A stretch of DNA of 64,000 nt. Origin: Niabella aurantiaca DSM 17617 (GTDB lineage: Bacteria > Bacteroidota > Bacteroidia > Chitinophagales > Chitinophagaceae). This document shows positions 27,615-36,244 of the stretch, piece after piece (position 1 is the stretch's first letter; each line of letters begins with the position of its first letter). The notes under the pieces were generated by a model, which was not told where the DNA came from, made no database searches, and worked only from the letters and a program-made list of their open reading frames with translations. The stretch is from positions 193,645-257,644 of the forward strand of contig NZ_KB893643.1 in NCBI RefSeq assembly GCF_000374125.1, in the 5' to 3' direction. The position numbers and the translations under genes were made by a program.

Positions 27615-29546
27615 ATGCCTAAGTCACAAACTGCTAAGCAAAATCATCTGGATACATTGGAAAAAGTAGAAGTGCAGATCTTCCCCGATCTGAAAGCCGG
27701 CTCCCTGGCCATTGCCAAAGCCATCGCCGGGCTGATCCGCGAAAAGCAAAAACAGAAACAAAAATGCGTTTTAGGCCTGGCTACAGGTTCCAGTCCCAAA
27801 ACCCTGTATGCCGAGCTGGTGCGCATGCATAAGGAAGAAAAGCTGAGCTTCAAAAATGTGGTCACCTTTAACCTGGACGAATATTATCCCATTAGCAGGG
27901 AAGCCATCCAGAGCTATAACCGCTTTATGCAAACACATTTGTTCGATCATGTAGACATCCATCCAAAAAATATCCATATTCCCAATGGTGAAGTAGCCAA
28001 GGAAGATGTAAAGGCCGCCTGTACGGCCTACGAGCAACTGATCGAGAAGGCCGGGGGCATCGATCTGCAGATCCTTGGCATCGGTAACAACGGCCATATT
28101 GGTTTTAACGAACCCGGATCGGGCATTTATACAAAAACCCGGCTGATCAACCTGGACAATTCCACCCGGATCGCCAATTCCTACGAGTTTGCCAATATTT
28201 CCGAAGTGCCCCGGATGGCCATAACCATGGGTATCAGCACCATTTTAAAATCCAAACAGATCATCCTGATGGCCTGGGGCGCCGGCAAGGCGAAAGCCGT
28301 AAAAGCCGCAGTGGAAGAAGACGAGACCGAACACGTACCCGCCTCCCTGCTGCAAACCCATCCCGATGTGAAGTTCATTGTGGATGAACCGGCGGCATCC
28401 GAACTGACCCGTCTGAAATCTCCCTGGCTCACCGGGGAAGTGGAATGGACTCCTAAAATGATCAAAAAAGCGGTGGTCCATATGGCGCTGCAGCTGGAAA
28501 AACCGGTGCTTTCCCTTACCAACGAGGATTATAACGAGTACGGGTTGAGCGATCTGCTGGTGGAGAAAGGCAATGCATACGAGATCAACCTGGAAGTATA
28601 TTATATGCTGCGCGACAGCATTACCGGCTGGCCCGGCGGAAAGCCCAATGCGGTGATCCCTTCCCACCCGGAACGTTCCATCCCTTATCCAAAAAGAGTG
28701 CTGATCTTCTCCCCGCACCCGGATGACGATATCATCAGCATGGGCGGTACGTTTCAGCGCCTCCACGACCAGGGACATGACGTGCATGTAGGCTATCAGA
28801 CCTCCGGGAATATTGCCGTAACTGATGAGTTCGTAACCCGCTTTCTTGATTTTGCAGTGGGCTTTAACACCATTGCAAAAATAGATTCGGATAAGCCGGC
28901 CAGGATCCTGGCACAAACGCGCAAATATGTGGCCGGGAAAAAACCCAACCAGATCGATACTCCCACCATCCGCGAGATCAAGGGGCTGATCCGTCGCGGT
29001 GAGGCCAGCGCCACCTGCCGTTATGTAGGCATCCCTGACAGCAATATCCATTTTATGAACCTGCCTTTTTATGAAACAGGCACCATAGAAAAGAAACCCC
29101 TGGGCGAAAAGGACGTCAAGATCACCATGGAACTACTGCGGAAAATAAAACCGCAACAGATCTATTGCGCCGGTGATTTTGCAGATCCGCATGGCACACA
29201 CCTGGTATGCTTTAATGCGGTTGTGGCGGCCTTACAGCGGCTCCGCGAGGACGGCGACGAGTGGATCAGCGATTGCTGGCTGTGGCTGTACAAGGGCGCA
29301 TGGCAGGAGTGGAATATTGAAGACATTGAAATGGCCATCCCGATGAGCCCGGAGCAGGTGCTGAAAAAACGGTTTGGTATCTTCATCCACCAATCACAGA
29401 AAGATATGGTGCCCTTCCAGGGTTCCGACAACCGTGAGTTCTGGCAGCGTGCCGAAGAGCGGAACGCCAATACCGCAACGATCTACGCTGATCTCGGGCT
29501 GACGCACTACGCCGCAATGGAGGCCTTTGTGCGTTGGTATTATTAG
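27615..29546 (+). CDS. NagB-like glucosamine-6-phosphate deaminase fused to PIG-L deacetylase domain
   Basis: Cytoplasmic fusion of 643 residues. Residues about 12-280 form a NagB domain with LGLATGSSPKTLYAEL, VTFNLDEYYPI (the catalytic Asp) and GIGNNGHIGFNEPGS. The residue equal to E. coli Asp141 in GNDGH is Asn here. Residues about 360-640 form a PIG-L/LmbE zinc deacetylase domain with SPHPDDDIISMGG and DPHGTHLVC. The fusion is known in Bacteroidota (NagB-like proteins of about 650 residues) and could deacetylate and then deaminate amino sugars. The Asn change leaves the deaminase activity open. The ATG at 27615 starts the family-like sequence. It follows the GH20 gene. Confidence 0.9.
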   Translation: MPKSQTAKQNHLDTLEKVEVQIFPDLKAGSLAIAKAIAGLIREKQKQKQKCVLGLATGSSPKTLYAELVRMHKEEKLSFKNVVTFNLDEYYPISREAIQSYNRFMQTHLFDHVDIHPKNIHIPNGEVAKEDVKAACTAYEQLIEKAGGIDLQILGIGNNGHIGFNEPGSGIYTKTRLINLDNSTRIANSYEFANISEVPRMAITMGISTILKSKQIILMAWGAGKAKAVKAAVEEDETEHVPASLLQTHPDVKFIVDEPAASELTRLKSPWLTGEVEWTPKMIKKAVVHMALQLEKPVLSLTNEDYNEYGLSDLLVEKGNAYEINLEVYYMLRDSITGWPGGKPNAVIPSHPERSIPYPKRVLIFSPHPDDDIISMGGTFQRLHDQGHDVHVGYQTSGNIAVTDEFVTRFLDFAVGFNTIAKIDSDKPARILAQTRKYVAGKKPNQIDTPTIREIKGLIRRGEASATCRYVGIPDSNIHFMNLPFYETGTIEKKPLGEKDVKITMELLRKIKPQQIYCAGDFADPHGTHLVCFNAVVAALQRLREDGDEWISDCWLWLYKGAWQEWNIEDIEMAIPMSPEQVLKKRFGIFIHQSQKDMVPFQGSDNREFWQRAEERNANTATIYADLGLTHYAAMEAFVRWYY

Positions 29547-29599
29547 GATGCAAAAAAAAGAGGACCGTTTATTGAATCGCCTCTGTTTCATATTTATCA

Positions 29600-29632
29600 A
29601 AATGCGCCCATTCCGGATCGGCGCATTTTTTT
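29600..29632 (+). terminator. Rho-independent terminator of the GH20-NagB operon
   Basis: A 9-base perfect stem AAATGCGCC/GGCGCATTT (29600-29608 with 29620-29628) is followed by a T-run. A weaker GAGG/CCTC hairpin precedes it near 29559-29585. Confidence 0.85.
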
Positions 29633-29639
29633 ATGCGGG

Positions 29640-29952
29640 CACCAAATGATGTTGTTATAGTCGCCCACGGAAGTCACGGGCTACCTGTCTCATCTGTGAA
29701 GAGCCGCGAAATCTGTACGCTATAAAGACAAAAAGACATTGCGACAGGACTGTGGTGCAGGCTCAAAACTTATGCTATTTTTTTCATAAAGAATTGCTCA
29801 TATTTCAATAATTTTTATCCAACCTTTTTCTTTATTAAAAAGATACAAAAAAACAACGCTGTTTTTTTTAGTTATTTACCTGCTCAGCTTATCTTTAACA
29901 GCATCATGCATTTAACGGTTTACTAACTTCTTAAAGCCATTAAACATTTATA
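29640..29952. other. Intergenic region, promoter region of the MocA/DUF1080 operon
   Basis: AT-rich stretch of about 310 bases without coding potential. Its left part holds tctgtgaagagccgcgaaat followed by ctgt, similar in character to the CTGTG-rich spacer near 59.57 kb. TATCTTTA about 65 bases before the ATG could be a -7 element, but no clear -33 element is present. Confidence 0.35.
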
Positions 29953-31206
29953 ATGAATCGCAGAAAATTTATCAAGAACAGTGCTGCATCGTTTGCGGCA
30001 TTCACGATCGTGCCTTCCCATGTGCTGGGAGGTCCGCGGCATATTGCGCCCAGCGACCAGCTGACAAAAGCCATCATCGGTGTCGGTTCTATGGGTCAGG
30101 GCCATATTGGCTATCCCGGCGCGCGCCTGGTGGCTATTTGTGATGTGGACAAAAAGCACCTGGCACAGGCCTTGAACAAATCTCCGAAGGGTACCAAAAC
30201 CTATCACGATTACCGGGAGCTCTTGCAGGATCCGGCCATTGACGTAGTGCACATTGCCACCCCGCCACACTGGCACGGCATCATGAGTGTGGATGCGGCC
30301 AATGCCGGTAAGGACGTGTGGTGCGAGAAACCCATGACCCGTACGATTGGTGAAGGCAAACGCGTGCGGGAAGTGATCCAGCAGAATGAGCGCATGTTCC
30401 GGCTCAATACCTGGTTCCGTTTTAAAGATAATTTTTACGGGATGAATACCACGGTAAAGCCGATCAAAAAGCTGGTGGAAAGTGGTTTGCTGGGGTGGCC
30501 GCTGAAAGTGACCGTAAATGCAGCCACCGGCTTTAACTGGAAATTTTTCTGGGTGGGCAAGACCGCGCTCAACGTGCAGCCGGTGCCGGCGGAGCTGGAC
30601 TATGACTTCTGGCTGGGGCCCGCTCCCTTTAAGCCTTACAACGCGCACCGGGTACACCAGACTTTCCGCGGCTATTGGGACTACGACGGCGGCGGCCTGG
30701 GCGATATGGGCCAGCATTACCTGGACCCGGTACAATATTTTTTAGGAAAGGATCATACCAGCCCCGTAAGGATCGACGTAGATGCACCGGAGCAGGACCC
30801 GGACGCAGCGGGTACCTGGAAACGCATTGAGCTTACTTATGAGGACGGCTGCAAGATCATCCTGGACGGTGAGAACCGCGATACCAATGCTGCTTATATT
30901 GAGGGCCCGAAGGGAAAAGTATTCAACGGGTTCCGGACAACGATCCCCGACCTCGATAAGAAGCTGGCGGCAATGCCCGATCCGGAACCACAGCTGGACG
31001 ACTTTGCACAATCGGTAAAAACACGTCAGAAATTTGCATTGAATGAAGACAATGGCTTCCGGTCCGCCACCCTGGTGAACCTCTCTATTACAGCGGTAAG
31101 ACTGGGCCGGTCCCTGCAATTTGACCCGGTAAAACTGGAATTCGTAAACGATGCTGCGGCCAATGCACTCATTCACCAACCCATGCGCGGCCCCTGGTCC
31201 ATTTGA
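29953..31206 (+). CDS. Tat-exported Gfo/Idh/MocA family oxidoreductase
   Basis: Dehydrogenase of 417 residues with a Tat signal (MNRRKFIKNSAASFAAFTIV), so it is folded with its cofactor and exported to the periplasm. After a Rossmann region (IIGVGSMGQGHIG) come the EKP motif (VWCEKPMTRTIG), FNWKFFWVGKT and the GDMGQHYLDPVQYFLG segment of the C-terminal domain. This subgroup is often paired with DUF1080 proteins, and several members oxidise C3 of glycosides. It starts a two-gene operon; the HEAT/DUF1080 gene begins 20 bases after its stop. Confidence 0.92.
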   Translation: MNRRKFIKNSAASFAAFTIVPSHVLGGPRHIAPSDQLTKAIIGVGSMGQGHIGYPGARLVAICDVDKKHLAQALNKSPKGTKTYHDYRELLQDPAIDVVHIATPPHWHGIMSVDAANAGKDVWCEKPMTRTIGEGKRVREVIQQNERMFRLNTWFRFKDNFYGMNTTVKPIKKLVESGLLGWPLKVTVNAATGFNWKFFWVGKTALNVQPVPAELDYDFWLGPAPFKPYNAHRVHQTFRGYWDYDGGGLGDMGQHYLDPVQYFLGKDHTSPVRIDVDAPEQDPDAAGTWKRIELTYEDGCKIILDGENRDTNAAYIEGPKGKVFNGFRTTIPDLDKKLAAMPDPEPQLDDFAQSVKTRQKFALNEDNGFRSATLVNLSITAVRLGRSLQFDPVKLEFVNDAAANALIHQPMRGPWSI

Positions 31207-31226
31207 TGATCCCCAAAAAACAAACG

Positions 31227-34200
31227 ATGAAAAAATTTACAATACTGACTTTTCTGCTTCTTTTGATGGCTGGCTTTACCAATGCGCAGCAAAAAGGAGA
31301 TGTAAGAACCACAGCAACAAAAGTTGCAGACCTGCTGATGAAAATGCCTCCTCAAAGTTCAGCAGAGCTGGATGCTGCCATGAAGGAATTGACGGCAATC
31401 GGTGCACCCGGTTACCGGAGCATTATTGCTAAAATTCAGCCCCCGGGAAACCGGACCGACCAGGCAGCACGCTACGCGCTGAGCGGACTGACCAAATACC
31501 TGGGAAAAGGCAATGACCGCAGTGCCCAACGCATTGCAGCACTGGCGCTGGCTAATGGACTGAAGACCGTTCAAAACGATGAAATAAAAGATTTTTTGCT
31601 GCAGGAGTTGCAATACGTGGCGGGCGATGAAGTTGTGCCGGTAGTAAAAGGATACCTGCTTCATAAAAGGCTTACCGATCCTGCAGCCCGTGTTCTGGTT
31701 CGCGTAAACACCCGCAGCTCCGCTAATGCGCTCCTGTATGCGCTTTCCGCCGCAAAGGGTACACAGCAGATGATGCTGATAAAGGCCCTCGGCGATCTGA
31801 AGTATGCACCAGCGGCAAAAAAACTGCAGCAGCTGTATCCTTCTGTTCAGAACCTGAATACCCGGAAAGCACTGTTGTACGCGCTGGCAATGATCGGTGA
31901 CCCGCAATCTGCCGCCACGCTGAAAGCGGCAGCCCGGAAAACAGGCTATCAGCCGGAAGCATCCAACGCCGTAAATTCATACCTGCGTTATCTTTCAAAA
32001 ACAGCAGAGGGACCGGGCAGATCCGTTACGGAAAAAACGGCCCGCGAGCTACTGGCCATGAACGGGCTGCCCGTACAATTCCGCAACGCTGCACTGGGGC
32101 TGCTTTATAAAACAGCCGGCGAAAATGCACGTCCGGAACTGCTCGCGGCCCTCGCCTCTTCCGACAAACAATACCAGGCCGCGGCGGTCGCATTGCTTGG
32201 AGCATCTTACAACGAACAAATTTCCGGTGAGATCCGGAACGCAGTAAAAAATACATCGGATCCGGTACAACAGGCAAACCTGCTGCACGTGTTCGGTGAA
32301 CATAAGGACAAAGCCGCATTACCCCTGTTAACCAGCTTACTCAGTTCCGGAAATAAACAGGTACAGCTGGCAGCCATTGCAGCTATTGCACGCGCCGGTG
32401 AAGGCGAAGCCATCGCTCCCTTGCTGAACCTGATACGCACTGCCGATGAATCTCCCGCTAAAGACGCATCATCCACCACCACGCTTGATGCGGCCCAAAA
32501 GGCATTACTGACCATTAAGGGTACCGATGTAGCCAGCCAGGCTGCCGCCCTGCTCCCGCAAACCTCAGGCGCAGCACGTGCAACATTGATCGACATTGTG
32601 GCCCGCCGGGGCGGCGAAAAATACGCCGGTACTGTTTTTGCCGATGCCACCAATACCGATGCAGCGGTACGGCTTGCAGCCATCAAGGCCCTTCCCTACG
32701 TTGTTGCTCCGGGTGACGAAGCAAAGATCGCCGGCCTGTTGAACAACGTGTCCAATACCGGCGAAGCGAATGCCCTGCAACAATCTCTGTTTGCTGCCAT
32801 TAAAGAAAAGAAAACAAAGGCCAGCCAGGTAACCGCCGTAAAGGAGCTGATGAACAACGCCGGTGCCGGCAAGACCCATTATTATTCGGTGCTGGCTGAT
32901 ATTGGCGGCAAGGAAGCCCTGGATGTGGTACTGAATGATTTCAACACCGGCAACGCCGGTCAGAAAGCCGCCGCATTGAAAGCGCTTTCGGGTTGGAGCG
33001 ATGCCGCGGCACTGGACGCGCTTTATACCATCGCGAAAGATCCGGCAAATGCCCGCTTCAGGAACGATGCGCTGAACAGCTTTATAGCCGGCATCAACCG
33101 GTCTAAGAATCCGGTAGACCAGAAGGTGCTGATGTTCCGCAAAGCCATGCAGCTTGCGGTCAGCAACGGGCAAAAAACAAAGATCCTCAAGGGTATCGGC
33201 AGCAACAGCTCCCTCTTATCCCTTGTTTTTGTTTCCAGCTACCTGGATGATCCGGCATTGCAGCAGGCCGCAGTACAGGCCGTAATGGCGATCGTTACCG
33301 ATCATACCGATCTTTACGGGCCATTGGTGGAGGGCATTGTAAATAAAGCCATCTCCCTGAACAAAGACGGGGAAGCCGCCTACCAGAAAGCTGCCTGGGT
33401 AAAACAACTGGCCGGTCTTCCCAAAGATCCCGGCTATGTTTCCATGTTCAACGGTAAGGACCTCTCCGGCTGGAAGGGGCTGGTAGGCAACCCGCTGACA
33501 AGAGCAAAGATGACACCCCAGCAATTAGCAGCAGCGCAAAAGAAAGCTGATGAGCAAATGCGCAACGACTGGCGGGTAGAGAACGGCGTACTGGTGTTTG
33601 ACGGTAAAGGATTTGACAACCTGGTATCCACCAGGATGTATGAAGACTTTGAGCTTTTTGTGGACTGGAGAATGGAAGCCAAAGGAGACGGCGGCGTTTA
33701 TTTAAGAGGATCGCCACAGGTACAGACCTGGGATCCTTCCCGGACGGATGTGGGCGCACAGGTGGGATCCGGCGGCCTGTACAACAATAAGAAAAATAAA
33801 AGCACACCCCTCGTTTTTGCCGACAATCCCATCAACGAATGGAATACATTCCGCATTAAGATGGTCGGTAATAAAGTAACCGTTTACCTCAACGGCAAGC
33901 TGGTGACCAACAATGTAACACTGGAAAACTACTGGGACCGCAACATTCCTATTTTTGGAAAAGAGGCCATTGAACTGCAGGCCCATGGTACCCGCCTGGA
34001 GTTTCGCGATGTTTATGTGCGGGAAATTCCGCGGCCCCAGCCCTATGTGCTGAGCGAACAGGAAAAGAAAGATGGCTTTGAACCCCTGTTCAACGGAGTA
34101 GACATGAAGGGATGGACCGGCAATACCGAAGGCTATTTTGCCCAGGGCGGCACCATTATCTGCGATCCCTCTATTGCCGTTCCGGAAGGCGCCAATCGCA

Positions 34201-34673
34201 ATGTGTACACCGAAAAAGAATTCAGCGACTTCATCATGCGTTTCGAATTCCAGCTAACCCCGGGTGCCAATAATGGTTTGGGCATCCGTGCTCCTTTAAC
34301 AGGAGATGCCGCCTACGAAGGTATGGAACTGCAGATCCTGGATAATGAAGCCCCTATTTATAAAGACCTGCAGCCTTATCAATACCACGGATCCGTGTAT
34401 GGCATCATCCCGGCGCTGAGAGGTTATTTAAAACCGGTGGGGCAATGGAACTACCAGGAAGTAAGAGCGGTTGGAAACCGGATCACGGTAATTCTGAACG
34501 GCAAGACCATTGTAGACGGCGATATCGCCAAAGCAAGCAAGAACAATACCGATACGCCCGATCATAAAAAGCACCCCGGGTTGCTGAACAAAACGGGACA
34601 TATCGGGTTCCTGGGGCATGGTTCCTTTCTAAAATTCAGAAACCTGCGTATAAAGGACCTGAGCAAGAAATAA
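31227..34673 (+). CDS. Secreted HEAT-repeat protein with two C-terminal DUF1080 (3-keto-disaccharide hydrolase-like) domains
   Basis: Protein of 1148 residues. A signal peptide (LTFLLLLMAGFTNAQ) is followed by HEAT/Armadillo-like helical repeats to about residue 720 (for example LPLLTSLLSSGNKQVQLAAI). Two LamG-like DUF1080 domains follow: the first from about 735 (MFNGKDLSGWKGL, DWRMEAKGDGGVYLRGS), the second from about 948 (LFNGVDMKGWTG, FQLTPGANNGLGIRAP, QYHGSVYGIIPA). DUF1080 enzymes hydrolyse or eliminate 3-keto-glycosides. The HEAT part may bind polymer or partners. The ATG at 31227 gives the signal peptide; the ATG at 31203 overlaps the upstream stop. A strong terminator follows. Confidence 0.9.
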   Translation: MKKFTILTFLLLLMAGFTNAQQKGDVRTTATKVADLLMKMPPQSSAELDAAMKELTAIGAPGYRSIIAKIQPPGNRTDQAARYALSGLTKYLGKGNDRSAQRIAALALANGLKTVQNDEIKDFLLQELQYVAGDEVVPVVKGYLLHKRLTDPAARVLVRVNTRSSANALLYALSAAKGTQQMMLIKALGDLKYAPAAKKLQQLYPSVQNLNTRKALLYALAMIGDPQSAATLKAAARKTGYQPEASNAVNSYLRYLSKTAEGPGRSVTEKTARELLAMNGLPVQFRNAALGLLYKTAGENARPELLAALASSDKQYQAAAVALLGASYNEQISGEIRNAVKNTSDPVQQANLLHVFGEHKDKAALPLLTSLLSSGNKQVQLAAIAAIARAGEGEAIAPLLNLIRTADESPAKDASSTTTLDAAQKALLTIKGTDVASQAAALLPQTSGAARATLIDIVARRGGEKYAGTVFADATNTDAAVRLAAIKALPYVVAPGDEAKIAGLLNNVSNTGEANALQQSLFAAIKEKKTKASQVTAVKELMNNAGAGKTHYYSVLADIGGKEALDVVLNDFNTGNAGQKAAALKALSGWSDAAALDALYTIAKDPANARFRNDALNSFIAGINRSKNPVDQKVLMFRKAMQLAVSNGQKTKILKGIGSNSSLLSLVFVSSYLDDPALQQAAVQAVMAIVTDHTDLYGPLVEGIVNKAISLNKDGEAAYQKAAWVKQLAGLPKDPGYVSMFNGKDLSGWKGLVGNPLTRAKMTPQQLAAAQKKADEQMRNDWRVENGVLVFDGKGFDNLVSTRMYEDFELFVDWRMEAKGDGGVYLRGSPQVQTWDPSRTDVGAQVGSGGLYNNKKNKSTPLVFADNPINEWNTFRIKMVGNKVTVYLNGKLVTNNVTLENYWDRNIPIFGKEAIELQAHGTRLEFRDVYVREIPRPQPYVLSEQEKKDGFEPLFNGVDMKGWTGNTEGYFAQGGTIICDPSIAVPEGANRNVYTEKEFSDFIMRFEFQLTPGANNGLGIRAPLTGDAAYEGMELQILDNEAPIYKDLQPYQYHGSVYGIIPALRGYLKPVGQWNYQEVRAVGNRITVILNGKTIVDGDIAKASKNNTDTPDHKKHPGLLNKTGHIGFLGHGSFLKFRNLRIKDLSKK

Positions 34674-34694
34674 TCATTTATAGCAAAAAGTGAA

Positions 34695-34723
34695 AAGGGG
34701 TTACGGTTGTAATCCCTTTTTTT
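34695..34723 (+). terminator. Rho-independent terminator of the MocA/DUF1080 operon
   Basis: A 10-base stem AAGGGGTTAC/GTAATCCCTT with one G-T pair and loop GGTT is followed by TTTTT. Confidence 0.85.
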
Positions 34724-34770
34724 AGCGCATGTCATTTCAGCTACATACATTTTTCCGGGTGCGTGAGGAA

Positions 34771-34828
34771 CCCGGACCAGGGCGGCCGCCGCCGTATCTT
34801 CAGCAGAGCTACCGGTCCTTGGTCCGGG
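34771..34828. repeat. GC-rich inverted repeat
   Basis: CCCGGACCA (34771-34779) and TGGTCCGGG (34820-34828) are perfect inverted copies around a 40-base GC-rich spacer. They lie in the 260-base gap between convergent genes. No T-run follows and no gene is seen in the gap. Confidence 0.45.
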
Positions 34829-34983
34829 CCCGGGGTGTTTCCCTCCTGCAGGGACTGATGGAAAAGTAGCTTTGGCCGGTAAGGCGGTGAGTTCTTATCT
34901 CCCGGCCTGTGCGGAGCGGTCACTTAACCATGTTATTTTTAAACAGCTTCTTAGAAATCATTCTCTTAAAAAAGAATGCCCGC

Positions 34984-36060
34984 TCAGAGCTTCACCACCT
35001 GTCCTGTCTTTACCGATGCATCACAGGCAAATGCGATCCGCAAGCTGTTTACCGCATCATTCATATGATCCGTAAGATCTTCATCATTAACGATCGCATT
35101 GTAAAAATAGCGCTGCTGCCGGTTGCAGAGCTCCTGGTGATCCGGTTCATCCTGCATATCGATCCATTCATCTGCTTTGGTAAACTGATCGCTGGCATCC
35201 ACATCAGCGTGGTGCAATAAAATGGATTCGGTCTTTGTATGTGCATCAATATCGGACGAAGCGCCAGTTCCGCCTGCACGTTTCGCAACAATGGAAACCG
35301 ATCCTTTCGGTCCGATCACATCCTTTACAAAAAAAGCGGTCTCGCTGATCATCGGCCCCCAGCCTGCTTCATACCAGCCCACCGATCCATCTTCAAAACG
35401 GATCTGCAGCTGACCATAATTGTAATTATCCTCTGGCACCGCCTCGGAAAGTCGCGCGCCAATGGCTGTTACCTGTACCGGTTTTGAGCGCACCATCTGG
35501 CACATGACGTCAATATAGTGTACGCCGCAATCCACAATGGGACTCATATGGGAGAGGAATTTTTTATGCACCTGCCATGCATGCCCGCTGCTCTGCTGGT
35601 TCAGGTTCATCCGCATTACCAGCGGCCGCCCCAGACCCGAGGCCAGCTCAATAAATTTTTTCCAGGAAGGATGATGTCTTAAAATATAACCGACCACCAG
35701 TTTTTTACCCTGTTTTTTTGCAGCCTCCACCACACGGACCGCCCCCGCAACGGAGTCTGCCAGCGGTTTCTCAATAAATACATGCGCACCGGCTTCCAGG
35801 GCGCTGATGGCATACGCCTCATGTGTATCCTGGTAGGTGGCAATACAAACCGCGTCGGGCTGAACAGCCGCCAGCGCTTCATTAAAATCCGCGTAAAGCG
35901 GGTAATCCGTACCGAGCTGCCCGTTGAGCGCAGCATTGCTGCCGCCGCGCGATACCAACCCGCAGATCTCAAATGCCTCCATCTGATGATAGGCCGCAGC
36001 ATGGGAACTTCCCATATTTCCGCAGCCGGCAACCAGCACCCGTAAACGTTTTTCACTCAT
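34984..36060 (-). CDS. Cytoplasmic Gfo/Idh/MocA family oxidoreductase
   Basis: Dehydrogenase of 358 residues lacking an export signal. The Rossmann motif is VLVAGCGNMGSSHAAAYHQM. The EKP motif is HVFIEKPLADSVAG and the catalytic-region motif is SHMSPIVDCGVHYIDVMCQM, in which Asp and His are in the usual places. A short insertion near 265-300 (GGTGASSDIDAHTKTES) is rich in polar residues. It is convergent with the MocA/DUF1080 operon and may act on the released keto-sugar in the cytoplasm. That link rests only on position. Start is ATG 36060. Confidence 0.88.
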   Translation of the reverse strand: MSEKRLRVLVAGCGNMGSSHAAAYHQMEAFEICGLVSRGGSNAALNGQLGTDYPLYADFNEALAAVQPDAVCIATYQDTHEAYAISALEAGAHVFIEKPLADSVAGAVRVVEAAKKQGKKLVVGYILRHHPSWKKFIELASGLGRPLVMRMNLNQQSSGHAWQVHKKFLSHMSPIVDCGVHYIDVMCQMVRSKPVQVTAIGARLSEAVPEDNYNYGQLQIRFEDGSVGWYEAGWGPMISETAFFVKDVIGPKGSVSIVAKRAGGTGASSDIDAHTKTESILLHHADVDASDQFTKADEWIDMQDEPDHQELCNRQQRYFYNAIVNDEDLTDHMNDAVNSLRIAFACDASVKTGQVVKL

Positions 36061-36161
36061 ATGATCTCATTCATTTTTATACTCCGGTAAATATCCCAAA
36101 CTTACAGGAAATCAACGTAAAATTAAAGGCAGAATGCATGGGCCTTCCAAACCGCCGCATT

Positions 36162-36193
36162 GGGAGCGCCCGCTTTCGCGACGCCCGGGCTAC
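36162..36193 (-). repeat. REP-like element: GTAG plus imperfect palindrome
   Basis: On the minus strand GTAG is followed by CCCGGGCGTCGCGAAAGCGG and then GCGCTCCC. This folds into CGC-GAAA-GCG with an outer GGGCG/CGCTC stem around a small internal loop. A GTAG (or GTGG) head before an imperfect hairpin is the structure of REP sequences mobilised by RAYT transposases. Only one copy is seen here and no RAYT gene is in the window. Confidence 0.4.
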
Positions 36194-36244
36194 AGCCCCT
36201 TCTTTTGCCGGTTTTTCGTAAATTACCGGATCAAATAAACGCAT

